Source: Xestospongia bergquistia (taxonomy: Eukaryota; Porifera; Demospongiae; Haplosclerida; Petrosiidae). From it: DNA of 64,000 nt. The notes beneath the pieces are model-generated. The model did no database searches, was not told where the DNA came from, and worked only from the letters and a program-made list of their open reading frames with translations. How positions within the stretch are numbered: position 1 is the first letter of the stretch; every line of letters starts with the position of its first letter. The DNA is taken from the NCBI GenBank assembly GCA_963965975.1, contig OZ014424.1, positions 2,232,001-2,296,000 of the forward strand, read 5' to 3'. The position numbers were made by a program, and so were the translations under genes. Shown here piece by piece: positions 11,156 to 23,200 of this stretch.

Positions 11156-13270
11156 AACCACATTACTCATACATCTAGAGACATTAATGTACAACAAGAT
11201 AGCAATAAAGAAGTTACAAAGTATAATTGTTATACGTGTTGTCAATAAGAAATAATTATAAATTTGTTATCATATACTGTCATGTTTTATATCTTTTGCT
11301 AAATTTAATGTAATAATTTACCATATTTGCTTAACTAAAATATTCATCCTTAGTCAACCAGAAGGAAGGACAGACCAAGGAAGCTATTATTGAAGGATGA
11401 TATTTAAATATTTGAATAAAGAGTAACCCCAAGAGCTTTTGCATGATATTGAACTCTTAATCATTCAGCTCAGTGTGTAAACTATTGAGGTATCACTGCC
11501 TATTTAGGCAATAATAATCATGGCTTGGGTAGTGATAAAATGACTTTTGGGCAGTTATAACTAGCAGACTCTAATAATGTACTGCTTTACTTAATTTCCA
11601 ATATCTGGAGCTGTCAGTAATATTACATCACCAACACAATGTAAATCATTATCCAAAATCAGTGCATTAAGTAGAAGAATCAGTAGATGACTAAACATCA
11701 TCAATTGATGTTGTCATGTGTTTTAGTTGAAATAACCCCAACACAACAAACACACAAAATACACAAATATACTTTAGACAAGTGTTATATTTTATGTTCT
11801 GATTTAGCTTATGTATTTGTAATGTTAGAGAGGAAGTACAACATGTATTTTGGCTAAATGTTCATAGGTACTGTTTGCACTTTTATTAATTATCAATGAA
11901 CACTAATTTAATAAAAAATAAAGAGCTTTGCTATGACTGCTCTATAAACTATCAATGTCAATACAATGTTCAAGCACTTGATCTTTATTAACTGTACTAT
12001 AACTAGAACATTAAACTTTCAATAAATAATGTCTTTACAAAGCAAAGAACATCATGACTAGATTAGATATTGGAAACAAAGGTTTGGTCATCGTTAACAG
12101 TACTATTTGCATGATATAATAATTATATGTGTTTTGACAGAGTAACAACACACACACACAAAGGCAAACTTACTCCATAAACCTCATTCCACACATAGCA
12201 AGGTCATAAAAGAGTTACTGATCATAATACTACTTTAGTGACAGATCAATAGTTACAAAAATCAATTTATTGATGGCTAAAACTCCTAAGCTAGTAAACT
12301 AATAAAGTCTAATTTGTTACAGAATATAGCTATATAGTCTTATAGTTGATTATTTCAACATACTGTTTGATTTGCAAGTTTGTTATGTTTGTTAAAACAA
12401 GATGCATGAAAAGTGCAAGCTTAACAACTTCTATTACTTCCTTGAAATTTGCAAAAAGGTTGAGACAACTCATAAAAGCGTTACAGAAAAGCTTGATCTT
12501 TTCAGTGCTGAAGGATATCTGACATTCAAATTTATTTTTTTGCACAACCACAGCCACATTATCATAAATAAAATTGTGCAAACAATATTTCTTTTGATTA
12601 CTAGTTTTGGAATTTCAGCTGTCGAAAATTGTGTTATCTGACTTCTAGTATACGTCATTGAATTAAAGCTCATCCTTTTCAAATTTAGCTTATTCAATGC
12701 AAGAATGTCTGTTAAATAAAAGGCTAAACAAGCTACACACTACAATATATAAGGGATATGACCAATAATATAAACTGTATATAACACCATTGTGTTAATA
12801 TGAACACAGTGGAGTTAGGACTCTATAATTTGTCATGTAATATTACTGTTTAGGTAGGTATTAGGTGAAGTGGATCAGTTAATTTAATACACACAAAGTA
12901 TAGTAGTTTACAGAATACACAGAGTACTAATAAAGCATTTAGACTTAATAAAGTGACATCTGCACATCACTATATCCAGATACAATTAATGATGACATCA
13001 GGAGATGTGACATCACTTTGAACTTAGCTTTTATGGTATCTAGACACAAACATTGTATGGCACATGCACTATTTTTTGGTATATACAACCCTTAACATGT
13101 GTCATTGTCACAGAACACTGTACCTGTAATATAGTCATCATAATTGGGTTATAACCTATATTTGTACTTCCTACAAGCTAGACAAATAGCTACTACCAAT
13201 TATTAAGTGTGTAAAAAGTAGACATAGTCATCTCTTTCTATACAACAATAACAAGAACTAGAATATTGCT
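11156..13270 (+). repeat. Downstream flank unit after copy B
   Basis: Homologous to sequence after D (25832 on), E (36510 on), F (44536 on) and G (49156 on). Landmarks are ACTCATACATYTAGAGA right after the stop, AATAAA at 11415-11420, a CAACACAAACACACAAAATAC stretch, AGATGTGACATCACTTTGAA and GTCATCATAATTGGGTTATA. No gene is supported inside it; open frames at 12330-12697 overlap on both strands and are not conserved in the other copies. Confidence 0.7.
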
Positions 13271-13398
13271 TTTATACTTGAAGAAATTTAAAGAAGCTGA
13301 TTGTTACAATAAACATAATGTCAGAAAATTCCCAACAAGTAGAAAACATCACTGAAATGCTTAACCTACGGAAGCCGAAGGCGACCATGAATTTATAC

Positions 13399-13666
13399 TT
13401 CGTAATTTCATATTCTGCTTTGAATCTTTCTGAAAATATCCAATTATACTTTGTAGTTTTCCCATAAAATTCCAATTCTAATTCTATTTTCCATCCTTTG
13501 ATGGATTATTTAGCAACTAAAATCCTATACTCCCACCCTAACTGGAAACATGTCGCTCCGCTCCATTCTAAGAGACGGCTAGTTGTTAAATATTTCATCG
13601 AAGGATAGAATTGGAATTGGAATATTTTTGGAAAATTTCAAAGTACGTAGAATATGAAATTACGAA
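13399..13666. mobile_element. Fold-back / MITE-like inverted repeat
   Basis: The left arm from 13399 (TTCGTAATTTCATATTCT) is matched by the reverse complement of the right arm ending at 13666. Matching continues imperfectly inward (CCAATTCTAATTCTATYYTYC...) to a central 60-70-bp loop with ACATGTCGCTCCGCTCC. The total is about 268 bp with no coding capacity. Clear target-site duplications were not found, so class is uncertain. Confidence 0.6.
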
Positions 13667-13799
13667 TAGAATTGGATGGAGGTGTTTAGAAGTCTAACTC
13701 ATTTTTCAAGTGACTGAAAAGTTGCTCTTAAACAGTATTTTTAATGTTTTACTGTTATGTAAATAATTATGCTAAACGATCTTCAATATATAATTATAT

Positions 13800-14510
13800 A
13801 TGATTAACCTCGTTGGCGTGGGCGCATAGGGAGGGTTACTGTAGTCTGTCAGTGTGTGTCTGTTACCCGGGCAAATGGCTTTGAACTGCTTTAACTCGGC
13901 AATACGGCACTGGTAGCCACCAAACTATAGTGGACAGTAGCAAAAAGAGCGTCAAACGAACAAAAGCTTTAAAAGTCTGAAAAAACTTTGAAAAAAAAGC
14001 ACAGCTTTCAGTGAAGACTCCAGAACTCCATAAAAACCTCCTGCATACAGCTTATGACATTTTCCAACTTTTTAAACTGAGAATTTTGTCCAAAATACTT
14101 CTTAGGAAAGTTATGACAGTTTTATTAACTTTGGCAGTTATATTTGTCGATACATTGAGCGAGAACTAAAAATACTATCACCATAGCTGTCATTGGAGAA
14201 TCACTAACTTTTACTAAGAAGTTGGAAACTATTGGACCTTTTGTCAATTAGAGTGCAAAGTACCCAGTAGACACACTAAAAGGCAAAGTTTTTTTCCCTT
14301 TGATTGAGGAGAAATGCTGAGTTATCAATAATCATGTTGCGCATCAAGTACGATTACGTCACTTTAGAAGGCTAAAAAACAAACCTAATTTGTTACTATT
14401 AGATTGTACAATTTCAGGAAATGTCTTTACTTATTGACTATTAGCTGTTGGTGTTAACTCATGTTTGGCAATAAGCCAAAGTTATAGTAAATGTACATTT
14501 TTAACAATGT
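13800..14510. other. GC-richer non-coding island and fragment of an upstream block
   Basis: 13800-14370 has markedly more G and C than its neighbours (CCTCGTTGGCGTGGGCGCAT, TTACCCGGGCAAATGG) but no open frame; it may be part of an unrecognised repeat. About 14415-14505 (GGAAATGTCTTTACTTATTG... to CAATAAGCCAAAGTT) matches the block upstream of C1 at 18330-18400 and F at 43035-43115, so it is a detached piece of family flank. Confidence 0.45.
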
Positions 14511-14932
14511 ATGTATATGATGTAAAAAAGAAGAAAGTTTACCATTATTTGTCGAAATGTTCTATATTAGTGTTTATAGACAATGATTAGCACATATATA
14601 CTGCTTCATACTGCAAAAGTAAGGTTATGTTCAAACTAACTTATATGGTAGTTTTTAAATTAATATTTTTCTATTCTTATGATTTTGATATATTCCTCTG
14701 AAAGATGACACAGCAACTATTAAACTTCAAACTACAAATGATTTCTTTCTCATTAATTAAATTTATACAAAAGTGAGCATAATTTAAATTATTGAAAAAT
14801 CAATAAACCATAATTCAAAGATCAAACTAATTCTACAAAATGAAAGGGCTAAATACAATAGACAAAGATAAGAATCATAGTATAATTTATAGATATTATG
14901 TAATGAAAGAATGACATAATGGCATGTGCATG

Positions 14933-17308
14933 TTATATCTGACTGTCTTCTTTAAGTGTATGAGAGTTAGGGTCAACTGTGATTTCATTTCTCTTAAAGG
15001 TTGACATCTCGGTTTCAACACTTTTTCCTATGAAATTATCATATTCTTTTTTTACTAACCAACCCATAAAGGTGAGTAAAATAGCTGGAAATATTTGAGC
15101 CAATGAACTAACTACTCCACTCTTTTCTGTTCCAGCAAAAAGTATAACATTGAGATATATTCTGCCAAATATAACTAAAAATGTAACAAAAATGATACAT
15201 TGCACAATTCTTAAAATAATTTTAAAATAATCACTACATTGCTCAATATTTTCACTCATCTCATAGATATATGTGCAATTAAAGAGAAAATACAGGATGA
15301 TCATAACTGAAAAGACCATAGTAGCAAATGTTTGAATTGGATAAACTAATACTGCTAGTATAATACCACAGCCATGGAAACTCAATGCTAACATTGTTAA
15401 GAGTCCTGTCATAACAAATAGGAACTGGAAAAAAACAACAGTAACTGTTTTTTTGAAAGGAAGCAGGTTTGGCAATTCAATCAGTTCATTTCGTTTATAA
15501 CCTATTCGAGTGATGATAATAGCAATTATAAAATTAATTGTCACAATAAGAACAAGCCCTGGTAAAATTAGGTAATATAAAAATTTATTCTTGTCACTCC
15601 ACATTAAACCAAAGGTAATAATATGATGCAAATCAAAACCCGTTATGATGATCTCCAATATTAATAGTGTTGTAACTGTGGCCCACATAATGCTCTTGAA
15701 TCGAAATCTCTGGCCAGAATGCATGAGACCTTGTTTGGATTTTCTTTGGAAATAGTTATATGTTTTCCAAATATAAATTGGTGCAGTTAACTGACAAAAT
15801 ATAACCACTAACAGTATTGCAGCAACCATTTCATATACATAACGTTGATAGATGTCTTCTTTTTCAAAAACATAAAAATCTTCATTAAATATGTTGGGTT
15901 TATAAGAAGTGTACCCTTGCAGAACTGGATCTATTCCATCATAAAGAGTTGACCTTCTCTTAATGGTATATGATTTGAGCTGTAGTTATAGAATAGATGA
16001 TACAACTATACTTACTAGTGAAACAATAAACTGTTGGTGTTTTAAAAGATATTAAAGTTTAGAAATTTGGTCACGAGAAAAATGACATTTATTTTTATTA
16101 CAAAATTATGCATGATCTTTACAGATGTGTTTGTACCAAAATTAACTATCTAATTATTATCTAATTATCTCCTATATGGTTTAATAACAATTAATTCAAG
16201 GGTGTAGGCAAGGGTAAATGGAGTGGTTTTAAAGTCAAAATATTGATGTCCATCCAATTTTTGGAGTTTAAATTACTTTACGATAATTATGATAAAATTG
16301 GAACATTATATGGAAAATCAAAACCACTTAAGTTATGTAAAAATATGTAAATGACTAATATGTCACCATTTAATTCATTCGCTACTCATTAATTAATTAA
16401 TGATTATTGTTTTTACTTTTAAAAAACTAGTTAATATCATATTTATATGATATTAACTAGTTTTTAGTTCATATTTAAAAGAAACACAAAAGAAGGAAAT
16501 AATTAAATAGTGAATTGTCAACCACTCGAACAGGAATTGCTATATATTAATTGCATGAAAAAGACCCTATTAAATACTTAATTATATAATCATTATGTCC
16601 AGTGTGCTTTGGCCACTCTTTTTTAGCCCCTCAGTCCTAAAAATTGTCTATACCCTTGCATGATTAAGTACAATGAGGACACATCTAATACTAGGTGATG
16701 TCTGTCAATCTCAAACAACAAATTCGTTTGTTAAAACAACTATTTTTTATGGTGATATAACTTTATCTATATATGTACAAAAAATGTTTAATACACACTT
16801 GCACAATTTTATTTAAGTGATGAGTTTATACTACCTACTCATAACTTACCCATATAGTAGCCTCATTTAACAGGCCAAGAATATCAATTTTTGTGAGATT
16901 GTCACAAAATGTTTGTATGACCAGATGCACAATGTGATTCTCAATTGTTACAAAACGTAATGAAATACCTTCCAAGAGTCTAGGATGTACGTAAATAAGC
17001 ACTGGAGATGAGACCCAGAAGAAGACATAGTCCTCTCTACGTAAACTTTTAGCAGTGCGATCTTCTACAGGATGAGTTAGACTGGTTTCATTGTCATCTG
17101 TCATGTTCAAGTAATACTTCACTTCTACCCACAATGCAGGATACATATTAGCTGGATAAAAGCCTTTAGTAAGACTTCGTATATTATCATTATTGGAAAC
17201 AATAGAATTCTCAAGATCCACAAGAGAACTAATACAATCTTGTGTCCATACTACTGAAGGAAGACATGATAGGGTCAAGATAAGTAGAGAATATACGATG
17301 ATCATCAT
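14933..17308 (-). CDS. Uncharacterised seven-helix membrane protein with signal peptide (two exons)
   Basis: Exon 1 is 17308-16850, ending at a perfect GTAAGT donor (phase 0). Exon 2 is 15979-14933, after the acceptor ATAACTACAG. The joined frame is open, 501 aa. The first ATG after an upstream GTG was chosen because it starts a classic signal peptide (MMIIVYSLLILTLSCLPSV, then WTQ). An extracellular part of about 180 residues follows, with sequons NMT, NET and NLT and few cysteines. Seven hydrophobic segments begin at AAILLVVIFC, WATVTTLLIL, YLILPGLVLI, VVFFQFLFVM, ILAVLVYPIQ, IVQCIIFVTF and IFPAILLTFM; the cytoplasmic tail is short and charged. No DRY, NPxxY or other GPCR hallmark is visible, so it is a seven-helix protein of unknown class. 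It sits alone inside the DD-ANK array, on the opposite strand. Confidence 0.75.
16422..16465. repeat. Perfect 20-bp hairpin inside the seven-helix gene's intron
   Basis: AAAAACTAGTTAATATCATA at 16422-16441 and its exact reverse complement at 16446-16465 are separated by four bases. The roughly 870-bp intron around it (15980-16849) is AT-rich with nothing else recognisable. Confidence 0.85.
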
Positions 17309-17399
17309 AACTACAACTAGGGGCACTATCTAAATACCGGATGCAAATATAAAATATATGCCTGACGTAACTTCCTGTTGCGCATATGTGATACAATAG

Positions 17400-18060
17400 A
17401 CGTGGGTAACTTGTAACAAGTTTTAAATATCCTTTCTAACATGTCATATATGTATCTCTTGTGTTTACAGTGGTCACATATGAGCTTCCAACAGGTCTGT
17501 TTTATTAATAATGTGCTTTATACAATAATTTATGATTAAAAGTAAGATACATCACAGAAACCATAGTATAATGACTGTCATATTTGACATGTGATTAGGT
17601 CTCATCAATATTTGCAATTGTATACTGGTATGTCTTTTGTTACAAAATGTTCTAGCAATTATAATATATATAATAGCTTCTATGTAAGAACTTAATGTAC
17701 TTACTTATTGCACCTTTTTCTGCCATTTTGAGGAATTTTGGTAGTATTTACTGGTAGTACATGTGTTGTAGTGTGTATTGTTGATATTTTTTTGGAATAA
17801 ATATGTCAAGAAGAGTGAAAGAAGCTATGAAATTTTGATGTTTTCTGAAGAATAACTACAATTATGATGATGATGATGGCCTTGTTTTAATTCTGTTGAT
17901 GTATTATTTCTATCAACTATTTGATAGTTCTTTATGTTCATGTCAAAGCTAATTAGTGGAAAATCAGTCATTTGTTAACTCATTTGTATGAAGTAGCCAT
18001 CGTTACTCATAGTAATGTGGTCTAAAATATCTAAAGCACTTGTGCACATCCAGTTAAACA
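17400..18060. other. Intergenic, nothing recognised
   Basis: AT-rich sequence between the seven-helix gene and the upstream block of copy C1. A short GAT-rich run lies near 17865. No coding region or clear repeat. Confidence 0.4.
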
Positions 18061-18759
18061 GCGTCTTTCCCTTACCTTCCCCACCACCATATACTTCTCT
18101 GTTCCTCTCTTTTAAGACACATTCCTTCTTTTCTCTTTCTATAGAACAAGTCTCAGCAGATAGAAAACAACACTAAAATATTATATTTTGACATGTTGTA
18201 GCTAGTTGGGCTAAAAAAGCAACTAGTTAATAGTAGACTAGTTATTACTATAAATAATCCTTGGTAATTTGGGTATCCACAATAAAAATTGATGGACTAA
18301 TAGTAGTGGGGAAGCAATGAGATGACAGGAAATGTCTTTACTTATTATTAGCTGTTGATGTTAACGCATGATTGGCAATAAGCCAAAGTTGTGATACATG
18401 TACATTCCCTAGATCATATTATAACAGTACATGTATATGGTTTTATATGTAATAAGTTCAGGATATTATTATATTACATATATAATAATGTATACCATTG
18501 TATTAGAAGCATACTATTATCAATTACGAGTACAAGTGCTTTAAGTAGTAGTTATTATAAGTTCACTCATAAGTTATGACAACAGCTGTGATAGGAAATC
18601 TAATAAGACAGATTATAGTAGAGTGGTCATTCGATGGTTTGTTTAGAGGTTCCCACAGGAAGACAAGAAATAGTTTGGTGGTTCCCATAGCAACCAAAAG
18701 AAATAAAATGCTTCACAATTTGTAGCTCCATCAATTGCCTACATTATAAAGTTGTTAAT
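18060..18759 (+). repeat. Upstream block, type 1 (copy before C1)
   Basis: Aligns with about 42790-43509 before F (TTAAGACACATTCCTTCTTT, AAATTGATGGACTAAT, GGCAAYAAGYCAAAGTTGTG) and, in its 3' half, with 3471-3827. It carries the doubled GTGGTTCCCATAG-like motif just before the position where the first ATG should be. Confidence 0.65.
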
Positions 18760-20272
18760 AACGTCAGCAGTTCCTGCTGTATCTGTTAAGCCAAAGTATA
18801 ACCAGTTACTAGAAATTAGAATTACTGGATATTCAATTAGCCAATGCCTGAATCATTTCCTAGTAATAATTAAAGGTGTAGCTATACAGTTGAATATGTT
18901 CACTCATAATACCCGGTAAAAAAGTGCCAAACTTTTGCCAATTGACTAGTGTATCTAGTAATTCTATTAACTGGCTATACTTTGGTCTAATAGACAAAGC
19001 AGGATCTGCTGACATTATTAACAGTGACAAGAAAGAAAATGACAACAAAAAGCTACTCTTTTTGCAAAATGGCTTCATTTTCATGCTGAGGCATCATGGC
19101 AAGATGAACTGTCTGCATTGAAAAAGTCATAAGAATATGCTCTAGCTTCAAAAGTTTACCAAAAAGTTAAATCAACTCCATGTACCACTAAATCAATTTC
19201 ACAAAGTATTTCATACTGTAATAATAGTACAATTACTATGTGTAGGTTCTAGAACTTCACAAGAAAAATGTAAAAGAGGAAAAAGAAGAGAAGGAAAAGG
19301 AAGTTGTAACTGTTTTACAAAGTTTACAAAGAGATTTTAGTAAGTTAATGGTAGCTGTTCGATCAATTTTTTGATTATAAATTACATCAGCATGACTACA
19401 TTGATGAAGTATAGACTACACTGGGTTAAGGAACTATCTGACATCAACAAATGCAATGATTTAGATGAGCTTTTCAAAATACTACATCCATACTTTGACT
19501 TCTTAGACTGTGGATTAATCATGGATACGAGTGAAGAGTTTCTCAATGAGCAAAACTTTGGAAATAGCAAGAAAAACTTTGTCAGTGAAGTAAAAGGACA
19601 TAGTGAGAAAGCAAAAACCCTATGCTGTTCATTTACAGTAAAAGAACTTAAAGATCAATTGAAAACCATTTATTCCCTCTATTTGACAAATATATCAAAC
19701 ATGCCCCAAATTCAAATTGAGTTTACACAATCCATGGATTGAGGCTACTATTGAAGTACTTTATATACTAATACGATATTTATTACCTTACAAGTCGAAA
19801 CAATTGATTCTTAAATTCATTTGAGATTAAGATAGGCTCAGTTCGTATTAAATACATTGTCCAAGAGGCAAATGCTGATTGTCTTATTGCTTATGCTCAA
19901 GGCAAGCTACAATTCATTGGTATATTTGCTCTATATAGCAATCAACAGTAATGCCATTCTCAAACAAAATGAGAAAAAAAACTTCACTTTTGAGTCAGAA
20001 CTATTTGAAGCTGCAAATGCTGGTCATAATGAAGCTGTACAATTTATTATTAAATTAGGAGGTGATGTAGACCATTCAAGGCAGAACAGCACTTACAGTA
20101 GATAGCTAGTGAAGGTGGACATGAACAAGTTGTACAAACACAGTTATCAGCTAAAACTAATGTTAACATAGAAGATAATATAGGAAAGACAGCAATGATA
20201 GCAAGTGAAAATGGTCATACACAGGTAATTGAGCTACTAGTATGCAGACATTAATATTAAGGAAGAAGATGG
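18760..20272 (+). pseudogene. DD-ANK paralogue C1, broken and merged into C2
   Basis: The expected start codon is ACG (AATAACGTCAGCAG). The first exon is degenerate to about 18850, then interrupted by an inverted copy of its own 5' half, and resumes near 19017 (ACAAGAAAGAAAATGACAAC). A short intron with a TGTGTAG acceptor ends near 19246. The second exon retains central-domain pieces (open at 19371-19742) and early ankyrin repeats but has many frame changes. From about 20300 its ankyrin sequence runs in frame into copy C2. Confidence 0.8.
18890..19016 (-). repeat. Inverted first-exon segment within C1
   Basis: On the minus strand this reads ATG TCA GCA GAT CCT GCT and continues as the Death-like exon through QLIELLDTLVNW and FLPGI to the SEHIQ region, while sequence on the right (GTGACAAGAAAG) continues the exon on the plus strand. 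This is an inversion or inverted duplication of about 127 bp with one breakpoint inside the exon. Confidence 0.8.
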
Positions 20273-23200
20273 ATGGACTGCCCTAATGTTAAAACGTTTG
20301 ACACCAGTCAAAATGGTCATATCCATGTTGCTGAACTAATACTCAAAGAGGATGTAGATATTTATATTCAGGAAGAAAGTGGATGTACTGCCCTAATGGT
20401 TGTTAGACAAAATGGTCATATCCATGTTGCTAAACTACTGGTCAAAGAGGATGCTGACATTAATATTCAGGAAGAAGATGGATATACTGCCCTAATACTA
20501 GCATGTCAAAATGGTCTTTCTATAAAATGGCTTCATGTTCATCCTGATGCATCATGGCAAGATGTGCTGTCTGCTCTGGAAAAGTCACAAGAATATACTC
20601 TAGCTTCAAAAGTTTACCAAAAAATTAATACAACTTCATCTACAACTACATCTATTTCACAAGGTATTTCATATTGTAATAAGAAAACAATACAATTACT
20701 ATATGTAGGTTTTAGAATTTCACAAGAAAAAGTAAAAGTAGAAAGTGAAGAGAAAGAAAAAGAAGTTCTGACTGCTTCACAAAGTTTACAAAGAGATTTT
20801 AGTAAGTTAATGGTAGCTGTTCGATCATCTCTTGATCATAAACTACAACATCAACAATTAGTACTAGTGGATGTAACTACATGGATGAAGTATAGACTAC
20901 ATTGGGTTAAGGAACTATCTGACATTAATAAATGCAATGATTTAGATGACCTTTTCAAAACAGTACATCCATACTTTGATTTCTTAGACTGTGGATTAAT
21001 TGTGGATATGAGTGAAGAGTTTCTTAATGATGAAAGCTTTGGAAAAAACAAAAAAGACCTTGTTGGTGAATTTAAAGAATACATTGTGAAGGCAGAGAGC
21101 CTTCGCTATTCATCTACAGTAAAAGAACTTAAAGCTCAATTGAAAACTATATATTCTCCATATTTGACAAATTTATCAAACATGCCCCAAATTCAAATTG
21201 AGTTACACAATCCATGGAATAAAGCTAATATTGAAGGACTTTATCTGTTAATAGGACACTTACTACCTCACAGATCAAAGCAGTCAATTTTAAAGTACAT
21301 CGAAATTGAAACAGGTTCTGTTCGTATTAAATACATTGTCCATGAATCAAAAGCTGAATGTCTCATAGCTTATGCTAAAGGCAAACTACAGTTTATGCAT
21401 TTCATTGGTATCTTCAGTCTGACAATTAATGATGAAGCTATCCTCAAAGAAGATAAGAATATGAACTTCACTTTTGAGTCAGCTCTTCTTGAAGCTGCAA
21501 ACAGTGGTCATGATGAAGCAGTACAATTTCTCCTTAAATTAAGAGTTGATGCAGACCATTGCAATGAAAAAGGCAGAACAGCACTTATGATAGCTAGTAA
21601 AAATGGACATGAAAACGTTGTACAAACACTAGTATCAGCTGGCACTAATGTCAACATACAAGATAATGAAGGGAGGACAGCACTAACAACAGCATGTGAA
21701 CATGACTATGTTGCAATAGTGGATACCCTTATCCAAACAGGTGCTAATCCAAATTTACAGATCTCAGATGGCTCAACTGCCCTAATGGTGGCAAGTTTTT
21801 ATGGCTATTCAAATATTATTAAAGTGTTACTTAAAAAAATAACAAATTTTCAGAAAATTAACTACCCAAAACAACTAGAAGTGGGTGTAGACGTTAACAT
21901 TCAAAAAGAAGATGGATGGAATGCCTTAATACTAGCTAGTTATAATAATCATACCGAGATTGTTGAACTACTACTCAAAGAAAATGCAGATATTAATATT
22001 CAGGCTAAAAGTGGAGTGACTGCCCTAATGCAAGCCAGTGTAAATGGTCATACTCAAGTCGTTGAACAACTAATCCAAAAGCATGCAGATGTTAATATTC
22101 AGGAAGAAAATGGATGGACAGCTCTTATGTTAGCTAGTCTAAGCAGTTGTCTACAGACCATAGAACTGCTACTCAAAGGGCATGCAAATATTGATATTCA
22201 AGCAAAAAGTGGAAAGACTGCTTTAATGATAGCCAGCCAATATGGTCATATCCAGGTCGTTAAACTACTACTCAAAAAGCATGCAGATGTTAATATCCAG
22301 GAAGAAGATGGATGGACTGCCCTAATGTTCGCTAGTCAAAATGGTCATATTCAGGTAGTTGAATTACTTAAACACCATACAAATGTTAACATTCATGCTA
22401 ATGATGATTGCACTGCCCTTATGATAGCTAGTCAGAATGGACACACCCAGGTTGTTGAACAACTACTAAAACAACATGCAGATGTTAATATTCAGGCTGA
22501 AAATGGAGTAACTGCCTTAACGAAAGCTAGTCGAAATGGTCATCTTGAAGTAGCTGAGTGTTTACTACAATCACATGCAGATCCTCATATAATTGCATAC
22601 AATGGAGCAACAGCATTATCATCAGCAGCTCTTAGTGGTAACAGAGATCTTGTTAATATGCTCTTAGATAAAGCTGAACCTACTACTGCTGAGATTGAAA
22701 AAGCAGTAGTAACATCATGTTTAGGTGGTTTCCCTACTCTCATTACTTTTCTCTCAAACAAACTTACATACCTCACTAATGACCAGAGAGAACTACTAGA
22801 CGCATGTGTTAAAGGAGAAATAAACATAACAAGGACATTAGACCATCCAGATACTCCATTGGTACTTGGTCTTACTCCACTCATGGTAGCTTCATCATGT
22901 GGACATGTTGATATAGTGGATGCTCTTATACAAGCTGGAGCTGATGTCAATAAACAAGAAAGTTATTGGGGGTTCACTTCTTTGTTCTTTGCAGTAAGAA
23001 GTGGTAAATCAGCTTTGATAGTAAAGACACTTTTGAAGAGTGGAGCCAATCCTAATGTCATTGTTTACTTCAATACAGCATTAGATGTTGCTATCGAGGA
23101 TAAACAGGAAAATATGTGTGAGTTATTAACCAAATATGGAGGTCAGACGAAAACACAATTACAAGAAACAAATAAATCAGAAAGAACTTCATCATCTCTA

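Noticed and set aside
12330-12697. Overlapping small frames on both strands in the flank of copy B
   Set aside because: They overlap each other, have no domain and are not kept open in the homologous flank after G (about 50510-50830).
22585-22950. Long minus-strand frames opposite the distal ankyrin region (also 10515-10796, 35864-36091, 48519-48737)
   Set aside because: They are antisense shadows of the conserved plus-strand coding sequence, repeated in each paralogue for that reason.
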